A stretch of DNA of 14,624 nucleotides from Anaerolineaceae bacterium (GCA_011682595.1 JAACEH010000008.1:1-14624); one strand, 5' to 3'. Shown: positions 1-7,232, numbered from the stretch's first letter. Made by a program: numbers and translations. Notes: generated from the sequence alone by a model not told the origin.

Positions 1-1854
1 GGCCCGCTCGTAGTTGTCGGCCGCCTCGATCCACCTCTTGTTGTCATAGGCCTTCTTGGCGTCGGCCACCAGTTTCTTGAACTGAACGTGGCCTTCCAGG
101 GCATCGAGTCTGGCCTGGACAATCTCACGCTCCTTGACCAGTTCTTTGTGGTCGGCCAACCCGTCAAGGGCCAGGTTGTACGCCGTCCGGGCTTCGGTCA
201 GCTTCTCTTTGTCCCTGTAGAGGTCACCCTCGGCGATCCTTTCGTTGAAGGCCTTCTGCGCCCGCAGCCGACTGATCTCCGCCAGCTTCTCGGTTATCAC
301 CGTCTCGTCGGCGTACAAGCCGTATGTGCGAATGTTGTTCAGGTACTCCTCGGCCATGTCCAGGTTGCCGAGGGTCATCTCCTGTCTGGCACGGCCCAGG
401 AGGCGAAAGTACTCCTGGTCGTTGCGGATTTTCTCTTCCAGGCTTTTCTGGACCGTGCTGAAATCCGAACTCCTGCCCACGCGCGTCTTGGCCAGGGCGG
501 CCATGTCCAGGGCTTTCTTCCAGTCCTTCTTCTCCCGGGCCGCCTCGGCCGAGGCGATCAGCGCCCTGAACCGTGCTTCGCCCACCACCGACAGGCCGCG
601 GTACTTGCGATTCGAGGCCACTTCTTCGTAGATATCCGCCGCCTCGTCGTACCGGCCCAGATTAAAACTCTTCTTGGCCTGATCCATCCTGTCGCCGGCC
701 TGCTCTGCCAGGCTGCCCTGGCTGACGTTGTTGACCACTGCCCACCCGATGAGCAAGGCGACCACTACGCCGGCGGCAATGCCCCCGTACTTGGTATACT
801 CGTACCGGCCCCAGCGCCGTTTCGGCAGCGGCGCCGTCTTCGGCGCCGTGGTCGCCACGGCGCCGCCCCCGGGACGGCGAGCCGGGACCTTGGCCGCATC
901 CGTCGGCGCCGAACCGTCGATCTCCTGGTCAACTTCCTTCTCCAGCTTGGCCGAGTCCTCTTCCGAAACGCTCTTGCCCTGGACGTACATGACGAAAATC
1001 TGCCTTAACCACTTGATGATCTGGTCGGCCGAAGAGAATCGCCGCCCGGGGTCCTTCTCCATCATCCGCTCGACGATCCGGGCCACCAGCGGCGGTATGC
1101 CCGGTTGTACTTCACGCAGGCTCGGGGCCTTCAGTTGCGGGTTGCTATGCCAGTGCATCCAGCGGATGCCGGCGCTTTGTTCGTCGGCGAAAATGTCCGA
1201 GAAAATGTCGCGGAACTTCTCAGGGCCAACGAACATCTGGTAGGCCATGAAGCCCAGGCTGTAAATGTCCGACCGCTGGTCGACCGCCCCGCCGGCGAAC
1301 ATCTCCGGGGCCATGTACTGCGTGGTGCCCATGGGCAGACTGGTCCGCCCGCCGGTGCGGCCGATCAGGCCGAAGTCGGCGATCTTCACCCCCCCGCCCG
1401 GCTGGACCATGATGTTGTTCGGCTTCAGGTCGCGGTGCACCACCCCCTGGGCATGAATAGCCTTCAGGCCCAGGGTGATCTTCAGCAGGATGCCCAGCCC
1501 GGTCTGCATGCTGGCCGGACCGCGGTCCATCAGGACCTGCAGCGAGGCCCCCTCGACGAACTCCATGACCATGAACAGGCCGCCGCTTTCCTCGAGCAGC
1601 TCATAGACCGCGACCACGTTCTGCTGGCCCTGGCTCAACCGGGCCAGCACCTGGGCCTCGCGGCGAAAGCGCTCCAGGAACTTCTCGTCGGCGGCCAGGT
1701 TCGGGGCAATCTGCTTGATGGCCACGTAGCGGTCCAGCGACTTGTCGTAGGCCTTGTAGATCATGGCCATGCCGCCGGTCGCCACCAGCGACACGATCTG
1801 GTACTTGCCGACCTTCATGCCCGGCTGAAGCTGCGTTACGAATTCTCCTGGCAT
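1..1854 (-). CDS. Membrane Ser/Thr protein kinase with TPR-like C-terminal region (3' end cut by window edge)
   Basis: This is a Hanks-type kinase that would phosphorylate Ser/Thr on protein partners, with its kinase domain in the cytoplasm. About 618 codons are present and the frame is open at base 1. Visible motifs are the VAIK lysine K47, HRDLK with D142, DFG at 160-162, a MAPE motif near 180 and SDIYSLG after it. The glycine loop reads ATGGMA (25-30), so two of the usual glycines are Ala. A Pro/Ala linker leads to one membrane helix at about 354-375, then a charged helical region with TPR-like pairs (such as the YDEAADIYEE stretch). I chose the ATG at 1854 because AGGAG lies 5 nt upstream. 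An in-frame ATG at 1899 overlaps the TadE-like stop as ATGA and would add 15 residues by translational coupling. It is the last visible gene of the pilus operon, so its targets may be pilus components; that is inference. Confidence 0.92.
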   Translation of the reverse strand, partial: MPGEFVTQLQPGMKVGKYQIVSLVATGGMAMIYKAYDKSLDRYVAIKQIAPNLAADEKFLERFRREAQVLARLSQGQQNVVAVYELLEESGGLFMVMEFVEGASLQVLMDRGPASMQTGLGILLKITLGLKAIHAQGVVHRDLKPNNIMVQPGGGVKIADFGLIGRTGGRTSLPMGTTQYMAPEMFAGGAVDQRSDIYSLGFMAYQMFVGPEKFRDIFSDIFADEQSAGIRWMHWHSNPQLKAPSLREVQPGIPPLVARIVERMMEKDPGRRFSSADQIIKWLRQIFVMYVQGKSVSEEDSAKLEKEVDQEIDGSAPTDAAKVPARRPGGGAVATTAPKTAPLPKRRWGRYEYTKYGGIAAGVVVALLIGWAVVNNVSQGSLAEQAGDRMDQAKKSFNLGRYDEAADIYEEVASNRKYRGLSVVGEARFRALIASAEAAREKKDWKKALDMAALAKTRVGRSSDFSTVQKSLEEKIRNDQEYFRLLGRARQEMTLGNLDMAEEYLNNIRTYGLYADETVITEKLAEISRLRAQKAFNERIAEGDLYRDKEKLTEARTAYNLALDGLADHKELVKEREIVQARLDALEGHVQFKKLVADAKKAYDNKRWIEAADNYERA

Positions 1855-1895
1855 CCCTTCTCCTGTGTCCGACAGTCTGTCTGTTTCCCTGCGGC

Positions 1896-2972
1896 TCATG
1901 GCTTGTACCTGTCCGCGTCCTCCTGCTGGTGATCCCGCCGGTACGGCGTATAAATCTCCAGCTCCGTCACATAAAACGTCTTGCCGCCCGGCGCCGACGT
2001 GTCCTTTTCGGCCATGCCCAGCTTGGCCAGGATGCGGTTGGCGTAGGGCACCAGCAGCGGATACTTGTAATTGAGCTTGACCTGCATCTCCTCCCAGCGA
2101 TGGAAATCCATCTGCCCCGGAATGTTCCGGCACAGCGGCACGCCGTCGTACTGGCTTTGCTGCATGGGGTTCCAGTCGGTCCTTCTCCAGCTTCGCCTCG
2201 GACAGTTCTCGCCTCGCCGTGGTTCTTCATACGTCCAGTGCAGCGGCCGTCGGAGGTCGACCTCCGTGTAGTGATCGGCGTAGGCGAACTGCTTCTCAAT
2301 GCGGCGGATCCAGGCCTGGTCAACGTCGCCCTCACCGACCGTCAGGGCGTTCAGGACGGCGTCGGCGACGTCGCTGCCCGATAGTTCGGGGTCCCGGATG
2401 TCGGTCGTCGGCACCTCGCCGGAAATCGGCAGCAGGGCCAGCACCGCGGCCCGGCGAATCCGCCACATCTTCAGCGACGGCGGAGGAGGAGGATATGAGT
2501 AAGGATAGCCGCTGTAGTCGGCCCCGTCGTTGAAAACCACGCGGGGCTCTTCGCCGGATTCCTCGACGTTCGAGCGGACGATCGTCACCGCCGCCCGGGC
2601 CACGGCAAAGCCCGCGTGATGGATCACCATGTTGGCGTTCCACAACAGCGCCGACTGGAGAACCACCAGCAGGATCATGACGATAAACGGCAGGGCCAGG
2701 AGCATCTCCAGGGCGGCCGTCCCCCCCTCGTCGCGCCACACGCGGTGCATCGGCGGGTGCGGTCGGTCGGTCAGCCGCCTGAGAGCCAAGGCAATGCCGC
2801 CCAGGATGGCCGAGCAAACGACGATCAGGACAATGGCCATGCGGCCCACGGGCGAACCGGCGGCCCGGGCGGCAGGACCACCGCTCAGCAGCGGCCCGTA
2901 CATGATGGCCGTCAGCATCACTACGGCCGCCATCGCCGCGGCGGCAAGCAACCATGGTTTGCGTTTGCCCAT
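1896..2972 (-). CDS. TadE-like minor pilin with two extra N-terminal membrane helices
   Basis: 358 residues. The diagnostic part is residues 81-130: an acidic DEGG, then TAALE and a long hydrophobic helix, as in TadE-like pseudopilins of Tad secretion systems. G84 followed by E89 gives the G-x4-E spacing of class III prepilin cleavage sites. Unlike ordinary TadE proteins, which begin just before that helix, this one has two further predicted helices at about 8-29 and 44-63. The remaining 230 residues are polar with a proline run (PPPPPS) and would lie outside the membrane. I chose ATG 2972, with GGGGAGA 7 nt upstream, over an in-frame GTG at 3017 that has no ribosome site. It lies between the prepilin peptidase gene and the kinase gene, overlapping the possible kinase start by ATGA. 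Family call is by motif only. Confidence 0.8.
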   Translation of the reverse strand: MGKRKPWLLAAAAMAAVVMLTAIMYGPLLSGGPAARAAGSPVGRMAIVLIVVCSAILGGIALALRRLTDRPHPPMHRVWRDEGGTAALEMLLALPFIVMILLVVLQSALLWNANMVIHHAGFAVARAAVTIVRSNVEESGEEPRVVFNDGADYSGYPYSYPPPPPSLKMWRIRRAAVLALLPISGEVPTTDIRDPELSGSDVADAVLNALTVGEGDVDQAWIRRIEKQFAYADHYTEVDLRRPLHWTYEEPRRGENCPRRSWRRTDWNPMQQSQYDGVPLCRNIPGQMDFHRWEEMQVKLNYKYPLLVPYANRILAKLGMAEKDTSAPGGKTFYVTELEIYTPYRRDHQQEDADRYKP

Positions 2973-3025
2973 CAAAAGATCTCCCCAGGGGAGCACGACA
3001 CGTTCGCCTTCCGCCACCCCAGTTT

Positions 3026-3057
3026 ATCGGCTTATCGGTTAATCGGTTAATCGGTTA
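3026..3057. repeat. Tandem 8-bp repeat (atcggtta), four units
   Basis: Three perfect copies of atcggtta (3034-3041, 3042-3049, 3050-3057) follow one degenerate copy, atcggctt (3026-3033). On the minus strand the last unit supplies the TAA stop of the prepilin peptidase gene, and the array fills most of the gap before the TadE-like gene. The unit is short and not a multiple of three, so slippage would not preserve frame. It is outside coding sequence if the TadE-like gene starts at 2972. Confidence 0.9.
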
Positions 3058-3624
3058 GATGAGCCTTTCGACCAACGAGCCAAGGGTGAGGCCGGCGTAG
3101 TTTTCCGCCAGCACCAGGAGCGTAGCCAGACCGGTCGCGAAACCAAAAGGCACGCGGATGCTCGCCTTTTGCGGGACCGCGTCCTTGAGGTTGGTTCCCG
3201 GCAAAGTCAGCACCTTCAATCCCCACCAGGTCCGCCTCGCCGTCCGGCCCAGAACCCGCCGCCAGATGGCCGCCAGAAGACCCAGGGCGACCCCGATCGC
3301 AAAGGCCCAGAACAGGACGAAGACAATAAACATCCCCTCCTCGCCGCGACTCAGCCCACCCAGGGCTCCGACGGCGGCCATCAGCTTCACGTCTCCGCCG
3401 CCCATGCCGCCAATGGCGTAACAGAGAAACAGCACACCGAAGCCGATCGCCGCGGCCAGGGCGTGATCCTTCAACCCGGCCCAGCCGCCGGTGGCCAGGG
3501 CCAGCAGCAGGCCGACCACGACCGCCGGGTAGACCAGCCGGTTGTAGATCCGCCCGCTCTTCAGGTCCGTGACCGCGGCGGTGACCACAACGGCCACAAG
3601 GATGACGTCAGCCAGTAGTTCCAT
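3055..3624 (-). CDS. cpaA: Prepilin peptidase, CpaA/TadV type (A24 aspartic protease)
   Basis: 189 residues, an inner-membrane aspartic protease of the A24 family that removes leader peptides from Flp prepilins and TadE/TadF-like pseudopilins. The two catalytic aspartates are D20 in VTDLKSGRIYN and D78 in the GGGDVKLM motif (75-82), the arrangement of the short CpaA/TadV branch that lacks the methylase domain of PilD. Several hydrophobic helices are visible (about 5-19, 31-45, 57-73, 98-118). The start ATG lies 6 nt after the stop of the second Flp-like gene without a strong ribosome site of its own, so translation is probably coupled. The cleavage substrates are likely the two small proteins just upstream and the TadE-like protein just downstream. 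Confidence 0.92.
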   Translation of the reverse strand: MELLADVILVAVVVTAAVTDLKSGRIYNRLVYPAVVVGLLLALATGGWAGLKDHALAAAIGFGVLFLCYAIGGMGGGDVKLMAAVGALGGLSRGEEGMFIVFVLFWAFAIGVALGLLAAIWRRVLGRTARRTWWGLKVLTLPGTNLKDAVPQKASIRVPFGFATGLATLLVLAENYAGLTLGSLVERLI

Positions 3625-3630
3625 ACGCCG

Positions 3631-3882
3631 TCAGTGAGTCGGGTCGAGGTCTGGGGCGAAGTCGCCGCTATCGGAATCTTCCTTGCGTTTCTCCCAGAAC
3701 TTGTTGACCCAATTGGCCATGTCGTCTTTGTACCACAGCAGCAGACCGAGCAGCGGCAGGATAAAGGCGGCTATGATCAGCAGCTTCTCGAGCCCCTCTG
3801 CCCCCTGCTCGTCGCGGTGCAGGCGCACCAACAGCGACTTCAGGCCCTCACCCTTGAACTTACTTGCCAGGAATCCTTTCAT
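3631..3882 (-). CDS. Flp-like small prepilin (second)
   Basis: 83 residues. A basic 23-residue leader is followed by RDEQG, then AEGLEKLLIIAAF and a hydrophobic helix (about 31-50), ending in a charged tail (KEDSDSGDF). G27 and E32 keep the exact G-x4-E spacing of class III (Flp) prepilins, though the usual Tyr after Glu is Lys. The tail is longer than in ordinary Flp pilins. The ribosome site AAAGGAG-TAGGAG precedes the ATG. It lies between the first Flp-like gene and the prepilin peptidase gene, the expected place for a peptidase substrate. It may be the major pilin or an accessory one; the sequence does not decide. Confidence 0.82.
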   Translation of the reverse strand: MKGFLASKFKGEGLKSLLVRLHRDEQGAEGLEKLLIIAAFILPLLGLLLWYKDDMANWVNKFWEKRKEDSDSGDFAPDLDPTH

Positions 3883-3911
3883 CTCCTACTCCTTTAAAAG
3901 AAGCTCCTCTT

Positions 3912-4118
3912 TCACAGGAATGGCCAACCTACATGAAACGCAATCATCGAGTAAAAATCGCGAAGAACATCCATCAGCAACCGAATCAGCGCAATCAACG
4001 GTATCGCGAACGCCGCGAGCACCAGCAGATACTCCAGCATTTCGCCCCGCTGATCGCGGTCAAAGCGCCGCACGGCCCCGACCGAGCAACTGACGATTCG
4101 CCTGAGATGGCCGGTCAT
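3912..4118 (-). CDS. Flp-like small prepilin (first)
   Basis: 68 residues: basic leader (LRR, RRFDRDQR), then GEMLEY and one hydrophobic helix (about 30-50), then a short aromatic tail. GEMLEYLLVLAAF resembles the Flp motif with Glu-Tyr at 29-30. If Glu is placed at +5 of the mature pilin, as in Flp, the cut would fall between R24 and G25 instead of after G25. Cutting after G25 would put Glu at +4. The gene starts 19 nt after the ATPase stop, with a moderate purine-rich site (GAGAAG), and is clearly in the same transcript. It is paralogous in layout to the next gene: leader, RD(E)QR/QG, hydrophobic helix with AAFxxP. Confidence 0.8.
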   Translation of the reverse strand: MTGHLRRIVSCSVGAVRRFDRDQRGEMLEYLLVLAAFAIPLIALIRLLMDVLRDFYSMIAFHVGWPFL

Positions 4119-4136
4119 GGTTCTTCTCGCTCTCCC

Positions 4137-5294
4137 TTAAGAGTCCTTATCGGCGAAAAAGGGCTGCAAACTCTCGGTTTCCTGGGCCATGATGCGGCCC
4201 TGCACCTCGTCCATCAGGGCTGGACGCTCGCCCGTCCACTCCAGCCGCCCCTGGTCCATCTTGCGGCTGCCCTCGGGCAGTTTCAGCAGAAAGATATCCT
4301 TGAGCCGGTACTGGTAGTTCCCGTCAACCGGCAGCACTTCGGAAATCTGAATCACCCGCCGCGACGCGTCGTGGAAGCGGGCCATCTCGATGACAAGATC
4401 AATCGACGAGGCGATCTGCGTCCGCAGGGCATTCAGCGGAATGGCCACGTCGCTCATCAGGGCCATCGTCTCCAGGCGGTTCAGGGCGTCCTGCGGGGTG
4501 TCGGCGTGCATGGTCGACATCGAGCCGCCATGGCCGCTCGTGAGGGCCTGGATCAGGTCCAGGGCCTCACCCCCGCGAACCTCGCCGACGATGATCCGGT
4601 CCGGCCGCATGCGCAGAGAGTTGCGGAACAGGTCGCGGATGGTCACCTCGCCTCGCCCGTAACGGTCCGGCCCGCGCGTCTCCAGTTGCAGGACGTGCGG
4701 CAGAGTGAGTTGCAGCTCCGTCGATTCCTCGATGACAACGACCCGTTCCTCAGGCGGTATGAACGCCCCCAGGCTGTTCAGCAGGCTGGTCTTGCCGCTG
4801 GAGGTGCCGCCGGCGAACAACAGGTTCTTCTCGCACTGGATGGCGATTCGCAGGTACTCCAGGGCCATGCGGCTCACCGTGCCACACTGCACCAGGTAGT
4901 CGAAGTCGAAACCTTCCTTCTTGAACTTGCGGATGGTGACGCAGGGCCCCTTGCGGCTGCAGGGCGGCATGGCCACGTGCACGCGCGACCCGTCCGGCAG
5001 CCGGGCATCGATCATCGGCTGGTCCGCAGTCAACCGCTTGCCGACGTACTGCAGAAGGTTTCTGATCGCGGCCACCAGGGCCTCTTCGTTCTCGAACTTC
5101 GCGCCGGTCTCGATCAGCCGGCCGAGCCGCTCGATGAAGATCTCGTCTGGACCGTTGATCATGATTTCGACCACGCTCGGATCGTCCAGGTACTCCTGCA
5201 CCGGGGCGAGGAACGAGCGCAGCGTCTTCGAGAAGATCTCGGACGGGTCAATCAGTTCGGCAGAAAGCGATGATGTAGATTCTTCTTCCGCCAT
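4137..5294 (-). CDS. cpaF: Tad pilus assembly ATPase, CpaF/TadA type (VirB11-like)
   Basis: 385 residues, the cytoplasmic hexameric ATPase that powers Flp pilus assembly. An N-terminal VirB11-like domain (about 15-125) carries the usual EIMINGPDEIFIER stretch and DARLPDGSRV. The Walker A is GGTSSGKT (162-169), the Asp/Glu box VVVIEE (185-190), the Walker B RPDRIIVGEVRG (230-241) and the His box GHGGSMSTMHA (254-264). These place it in the TadA/CpaF branch, not PilB/GspE. The start ATG has AGAGGA four bases upstream. It is the first gene of the operon. Most tad loci continue with tadB and tadC after tadA, but here the next genes are the two small prepilins, so the membrane platform must be encoded elsewhere or left of the window. 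The C-terminal 80 residues are variable. Confidence 0.96.
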   Translation of the reverse strand: MAEEESTSSLSAELIDPSEIFSKTLRSFLAPVQEYLDDPSVVEIMINGPDEIFIERLGRLIETGAKFENEEALVAAIRNLLQYVGKRLTADQPMIDARLPDGSRVHVAMPPCSRKGPCVTIRKFKKEGFDFDYLVQCGTVSRMALEYLRIAIQCEKNLLFAGGTSSGKTSLLNSLGAFIPPEERVVVIEESTELQLTLPHVLQLETRGPDRYGRGEVTIRDLFRNSLRMRPDRIIVGEVRGGEALDLIQALTSGHGGSMSTMHADTPQDALNRLETMALMSDVAIPLNALRTQIASSIDLVIEMARFHDASRRVIQISEVLPVDGNYQYRLKDIFLLKLPEGSRKMDQGRLEWTGERPALMDEVQGRIMAQETESLQPFFADKDS

Positions 5295-5428
5295 GGCGTC
5301 CTCTGACTAAGCAACAAAGGGTTAAACGTTCGTTTTGGGCAACGATTGCACAAAAAACGCCCTTCTCGCCCCTCTCTGGATAGAATTCGTCCGCTGCCGG
5401 GCGCGCACCTTAACAACCGCCCAGCTCA

Positions 5429-5458
5429 ATTTTAGCCATTCCAGTCCGAAAAGGCCAA
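5429..5458 (-). promoter_or_regulatory. Candidate promoter of the cpaF operon
   Basis: On the minus strand TTGGCC (5453-5458) and TAAAAT (5429-5434) are 18 bp apart, a fair sigma70-type match (4/6 and 5/6). The leader to the cpaF ATG would be about 130 nt and AT-richer than the surroundings. No better pair was seen in the gap. Confidence 0.4.
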
Positions 5459-5460
5459 CA

Positions 5461-5485
5461 ATTTTGTGCCCTCGATTTTGTGCCC
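5461..5485. repeat. Direct repeat of 11 bp (attttgtgccc) just upstream of the cpaF -35 box
   Basis: Two identical copies, 5461-5471 and 5475-5485, separated by 3 bp. On the minus strand they read GGGCACAAAAT twice and end 2 bp from the candidate -35. The position suits an activator site, but the 14-bp period is not a whole helical turn. Function is unknown. Confidence 0.6.
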
Positions 5486-5527
5486 CCTTGACACCCCCGG
5501 ACCAACATCTTGCGGTCTCGGCACGGC

Positions 5528-5595
5528 GGCGGGTGGCATGGGCTGCTTGTCGGCCCATGAAGGCGGGTGGCATGGGCTGCTTGTCAGCCCATGAA
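5528..5595. repeat. Tandem 34-bp hairpin repeat downstream of hsp70
   Basis: Two adjacent 34-bp units (5528-5561, 5562-5595) differ at one base. Each contains CATGGGCT, loop GCTTGTC, and RGCCCATG, forming an 8-bp stem; the single difference swaps a T-G pair for T-A in the last stem position. The array begins 23 bp after the hsp70 stop (minus strand) and lies far upstream of cpaF. No T-run follows on either strand, so it is not a classical intrinsic terminator. It may act as a REP-like transcript end. The rest of the 324-bp gap (5295-5618) holds only the cpaF promoter area and the 11-bp repeat; short open frames there are made of the repeat itself. Confidence 0.9.
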
Positions 5596-5618
5596 GCTCC
5601 GCCATGGAGTGCCTTGAT

Positions 5619-7181
5619 TTACTCAACGCTCTTCAGGCTGAGCCGCTGGGCTTCGGCGGAGATGTGGTCGGCCTCCATGCCGCCGGTGCGACTGATCTCG
5701 GTGGTCATCTTCTGACCGGTCTGGATGTCCTCGGCCGTCACGTGAACGCGGCCCTTGGTGTCGTAGCTGAAGGTCACCTTGACCGGAGCCCCGGCCGGGC
5801 GGCCCTCGGGAAGGCCGGTCACGTTAAAGGCGTCCAGCGTGATGCAGGCCTCGGGGTCGGGGGCGTCGCCCTGGACGACCCGCAACACAATCGTCGTCTG
5901 GCCGTCGTGGGCGGTCTGGTAGGTCTTGGTCACACTGGCCGGCAGCCGCGAGTTCTTCTTGATCAGAATGTCGTTGCGATATTGAAGCGTCTGGTGGTCC
6001 TTGATGACCAGCCCCAGGGCATGGGCGGCAACGTCCGTCGTCTGAATCCGCCCCAGTCTCTCGGCCGCCTCGGCGGTAAACTCGGTCAGCCGATCCTCGC
6101 TGTGCAGTTCCATGATTGCCGCATGAAGAGCGGCCCCCATGGCCACCGCGTCGTCCACCGGAATGGGAATCTCGATGGGTTTGCCGCTCATCCGCTCGAG
6201 CATCTGCATCACCGCGGGCATGCGGGTCGAGCCGCCGGTCGGCACAACGCACTTGATGCCGGCCCAGGTCACGCCCGCTTCCTCGATCACCAGCTCGGTG
6301 GTCAGTTGAGTCATGGCCAGCAGGTCGGCTGTCAGCGACTCGAACTCCTCGCGGGTCACCTCGTAGTTGCCCCAGTGCCCCTTGTACGACACCGGCACGC
6401 GGGTCGAGCGCCGCCGGCTGAGGGCCTTCTTGCTTTCCTCGGCGGTCAGGGTCAGGTAAGCCAGCGAGGCGTGGTCCTCGCGGGGGTCCTCCTTGAATTC
6501 CTCGCGGAACCGGCGGGCCAATTCGTTGACCAGCCGCTCGTCCCAGTCCTTGCCGCCAAGTTGCACGTCGCCGTCGGTGGCCAGGGTGATCAGGTCGCTG
6601 CCCTGCTTCTCGATAACCGTCACGTCAAACGTGCCGCCGCCCAGGTCGTAGACCATGAAGACGCCGTCTTCGCTCTTGCCGCTGAAGCCGTAGGCCAAGG
6701 CTGCGGCGGTCGGCTCGTTGATGATGTCGATGACCTCCAGCCCGGCAATCGTCCCGGCGTCTTCGGTTGCCTTGCGGCGGGCATCGTCAAAATAGGCCGG
6801 CACGGTAATGACGGCCCGCTCGATGAGCCCGATTTGCCGGGACGCGTCCTGGGTCACCTTTCGCAGGACTAACGAACTGATCGCCTCGGGCGTGTACGAA
6901 TCGCCGTCGACGGAGAAAGTGAACTGCGGATCGCCCATCGCGCGTTTGACGTTGAATACCGCCCGCTGGGGGTTGCTCATCGCCTCGCGCACTGCGTCGC
7001 GACCGACCAGGACCATCTCGTCGGCAAAGAAGACCACCGAGGCGGTCCGCAACTCGCCCTCGGCATTGGCCAGAATGGCCGCTTCGCCCGCATCATTGAC
7101 CTGGGCCACACTCGACAGTGTCGTTCCCAGATCGATGCCGACGGCCCGGGTCTTGGGGGCTGCAGATGGCTCTTCAGTCAT
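5619..7181 (-). CDS. Hsp70-family (DnaK-like) protein lacking the C-terminal lid
   Basis: 520 residues against about 640 for DnaK. The ATPase domain (about 11-378) has phosphate loop 1 GIDLGTT (15-21), the KR of NVKRAMG (79-80), NEPTAAALAYG (155-165), phosphate loop 2 DLGGGTFDV (179-187) and the adenosine motif TGGSTRMP (315-322). A beta-type substrate domain follows (about 385-498, including KKNSRLPAS and VVQGDA). The protein ends about 20 residues later, where the helical lid would begin. The normally hydrophobic linker (VLLLD in DnaK) reads GRIQTTD here. Such proteins bind ATP and probably client peptides but cannot close a lid. The ATG has GAGG about 6 nt upstream and a consensus promoter. 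It is divergent from the FHA gene and not next to grpE or dnaJ, so it is probably a specialised paralogue, not the housekeeping DnaK. Confidence 0.93.
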   Translation of the reverse strand: MTEEPSAAPKTRAVGIDLGTTLSSVAQVNDAGEAAILANAEGELRTASVVFFADEMVLVGRDAVREAMSNPQRAVFNVKRAMGDPQFTFSVDGDSYTPEAISSLVLRKVTQDASRQIGLIERAVITVPAYFDDARRKATEDAGTIAGLEVIDIINEPTAAALAYGFSGKSEDGVFMVYDLGGGTFDVTVIEKQGSDLITLATDGDVQLGGKDWDERLVNELARRFREEFKEDPREDHASLAYLTLTAEESKKALSRRRSTRVPVSYKGHWGNYEVTREEFESLTADLLAMTQLTTELVIEEAGVTWAGIKCVVPTGGSTRMPAVMQMLERMSGKPIEIPIPVDDAVAMGAALHAAIMELHSEDRLTEFTAEAAERLGRIQTTDVAAHALGLVIKDHQTLQYRNDILIKKNSRLPASVTKTYQTAHDGQTTIVLRVVQGDAPDPEACITLDAFNVTGLPEGRPAGAPVKVTFSYDTKGRVHVTAEDIQTGQKMTTEISRTGGMEADHISAEAQRLSLKSVE

Positions 7182-7232
7182 GACTCGCCTCTTGTCGGAA
7201 AAAACGCCGCCGGAGTTTGCTTTCGAGCCCCG

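Noticed and set aside
88..1932. Plus-strand open frames opposite the kinase
   Set aside because: The minus-strand kinase motifs in correct order leave no doubt which strand is coding.
3864..5273. Long plus-strand open frame of 469 codons opposite the cpaF gene
   Set aside because: It lies antisense to a clear ATPase gene, has no ribosome site, and its protein is rich in Arg, His, Gln and Leu with no motif, as expected from a GC-rich shadow frame.
5325..5336. Small palindrome aaacg-tt-cgttt in the cpaF leader
   Set aside because: Only 5 bp per arm, which can occur by chance; too little to call an operator.
5528..5595. CRISPR array
   Set aside because: Two directly adjoining units with no spacers, and no cas genes nearby.
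5322..5626. Short open frames in the gap between cpaF and hsp70
   Set aside because: They are built largely from the tandem hairpin repeat and contain no motif or ribosome site.
5604..6872. Plus-strand open frame of 422 codons opposite hsp70
   Set aside because: Antisense to a well-supported Hsp70 gene, low-complexity Gly/His/Leu composition, no recognisable domain.
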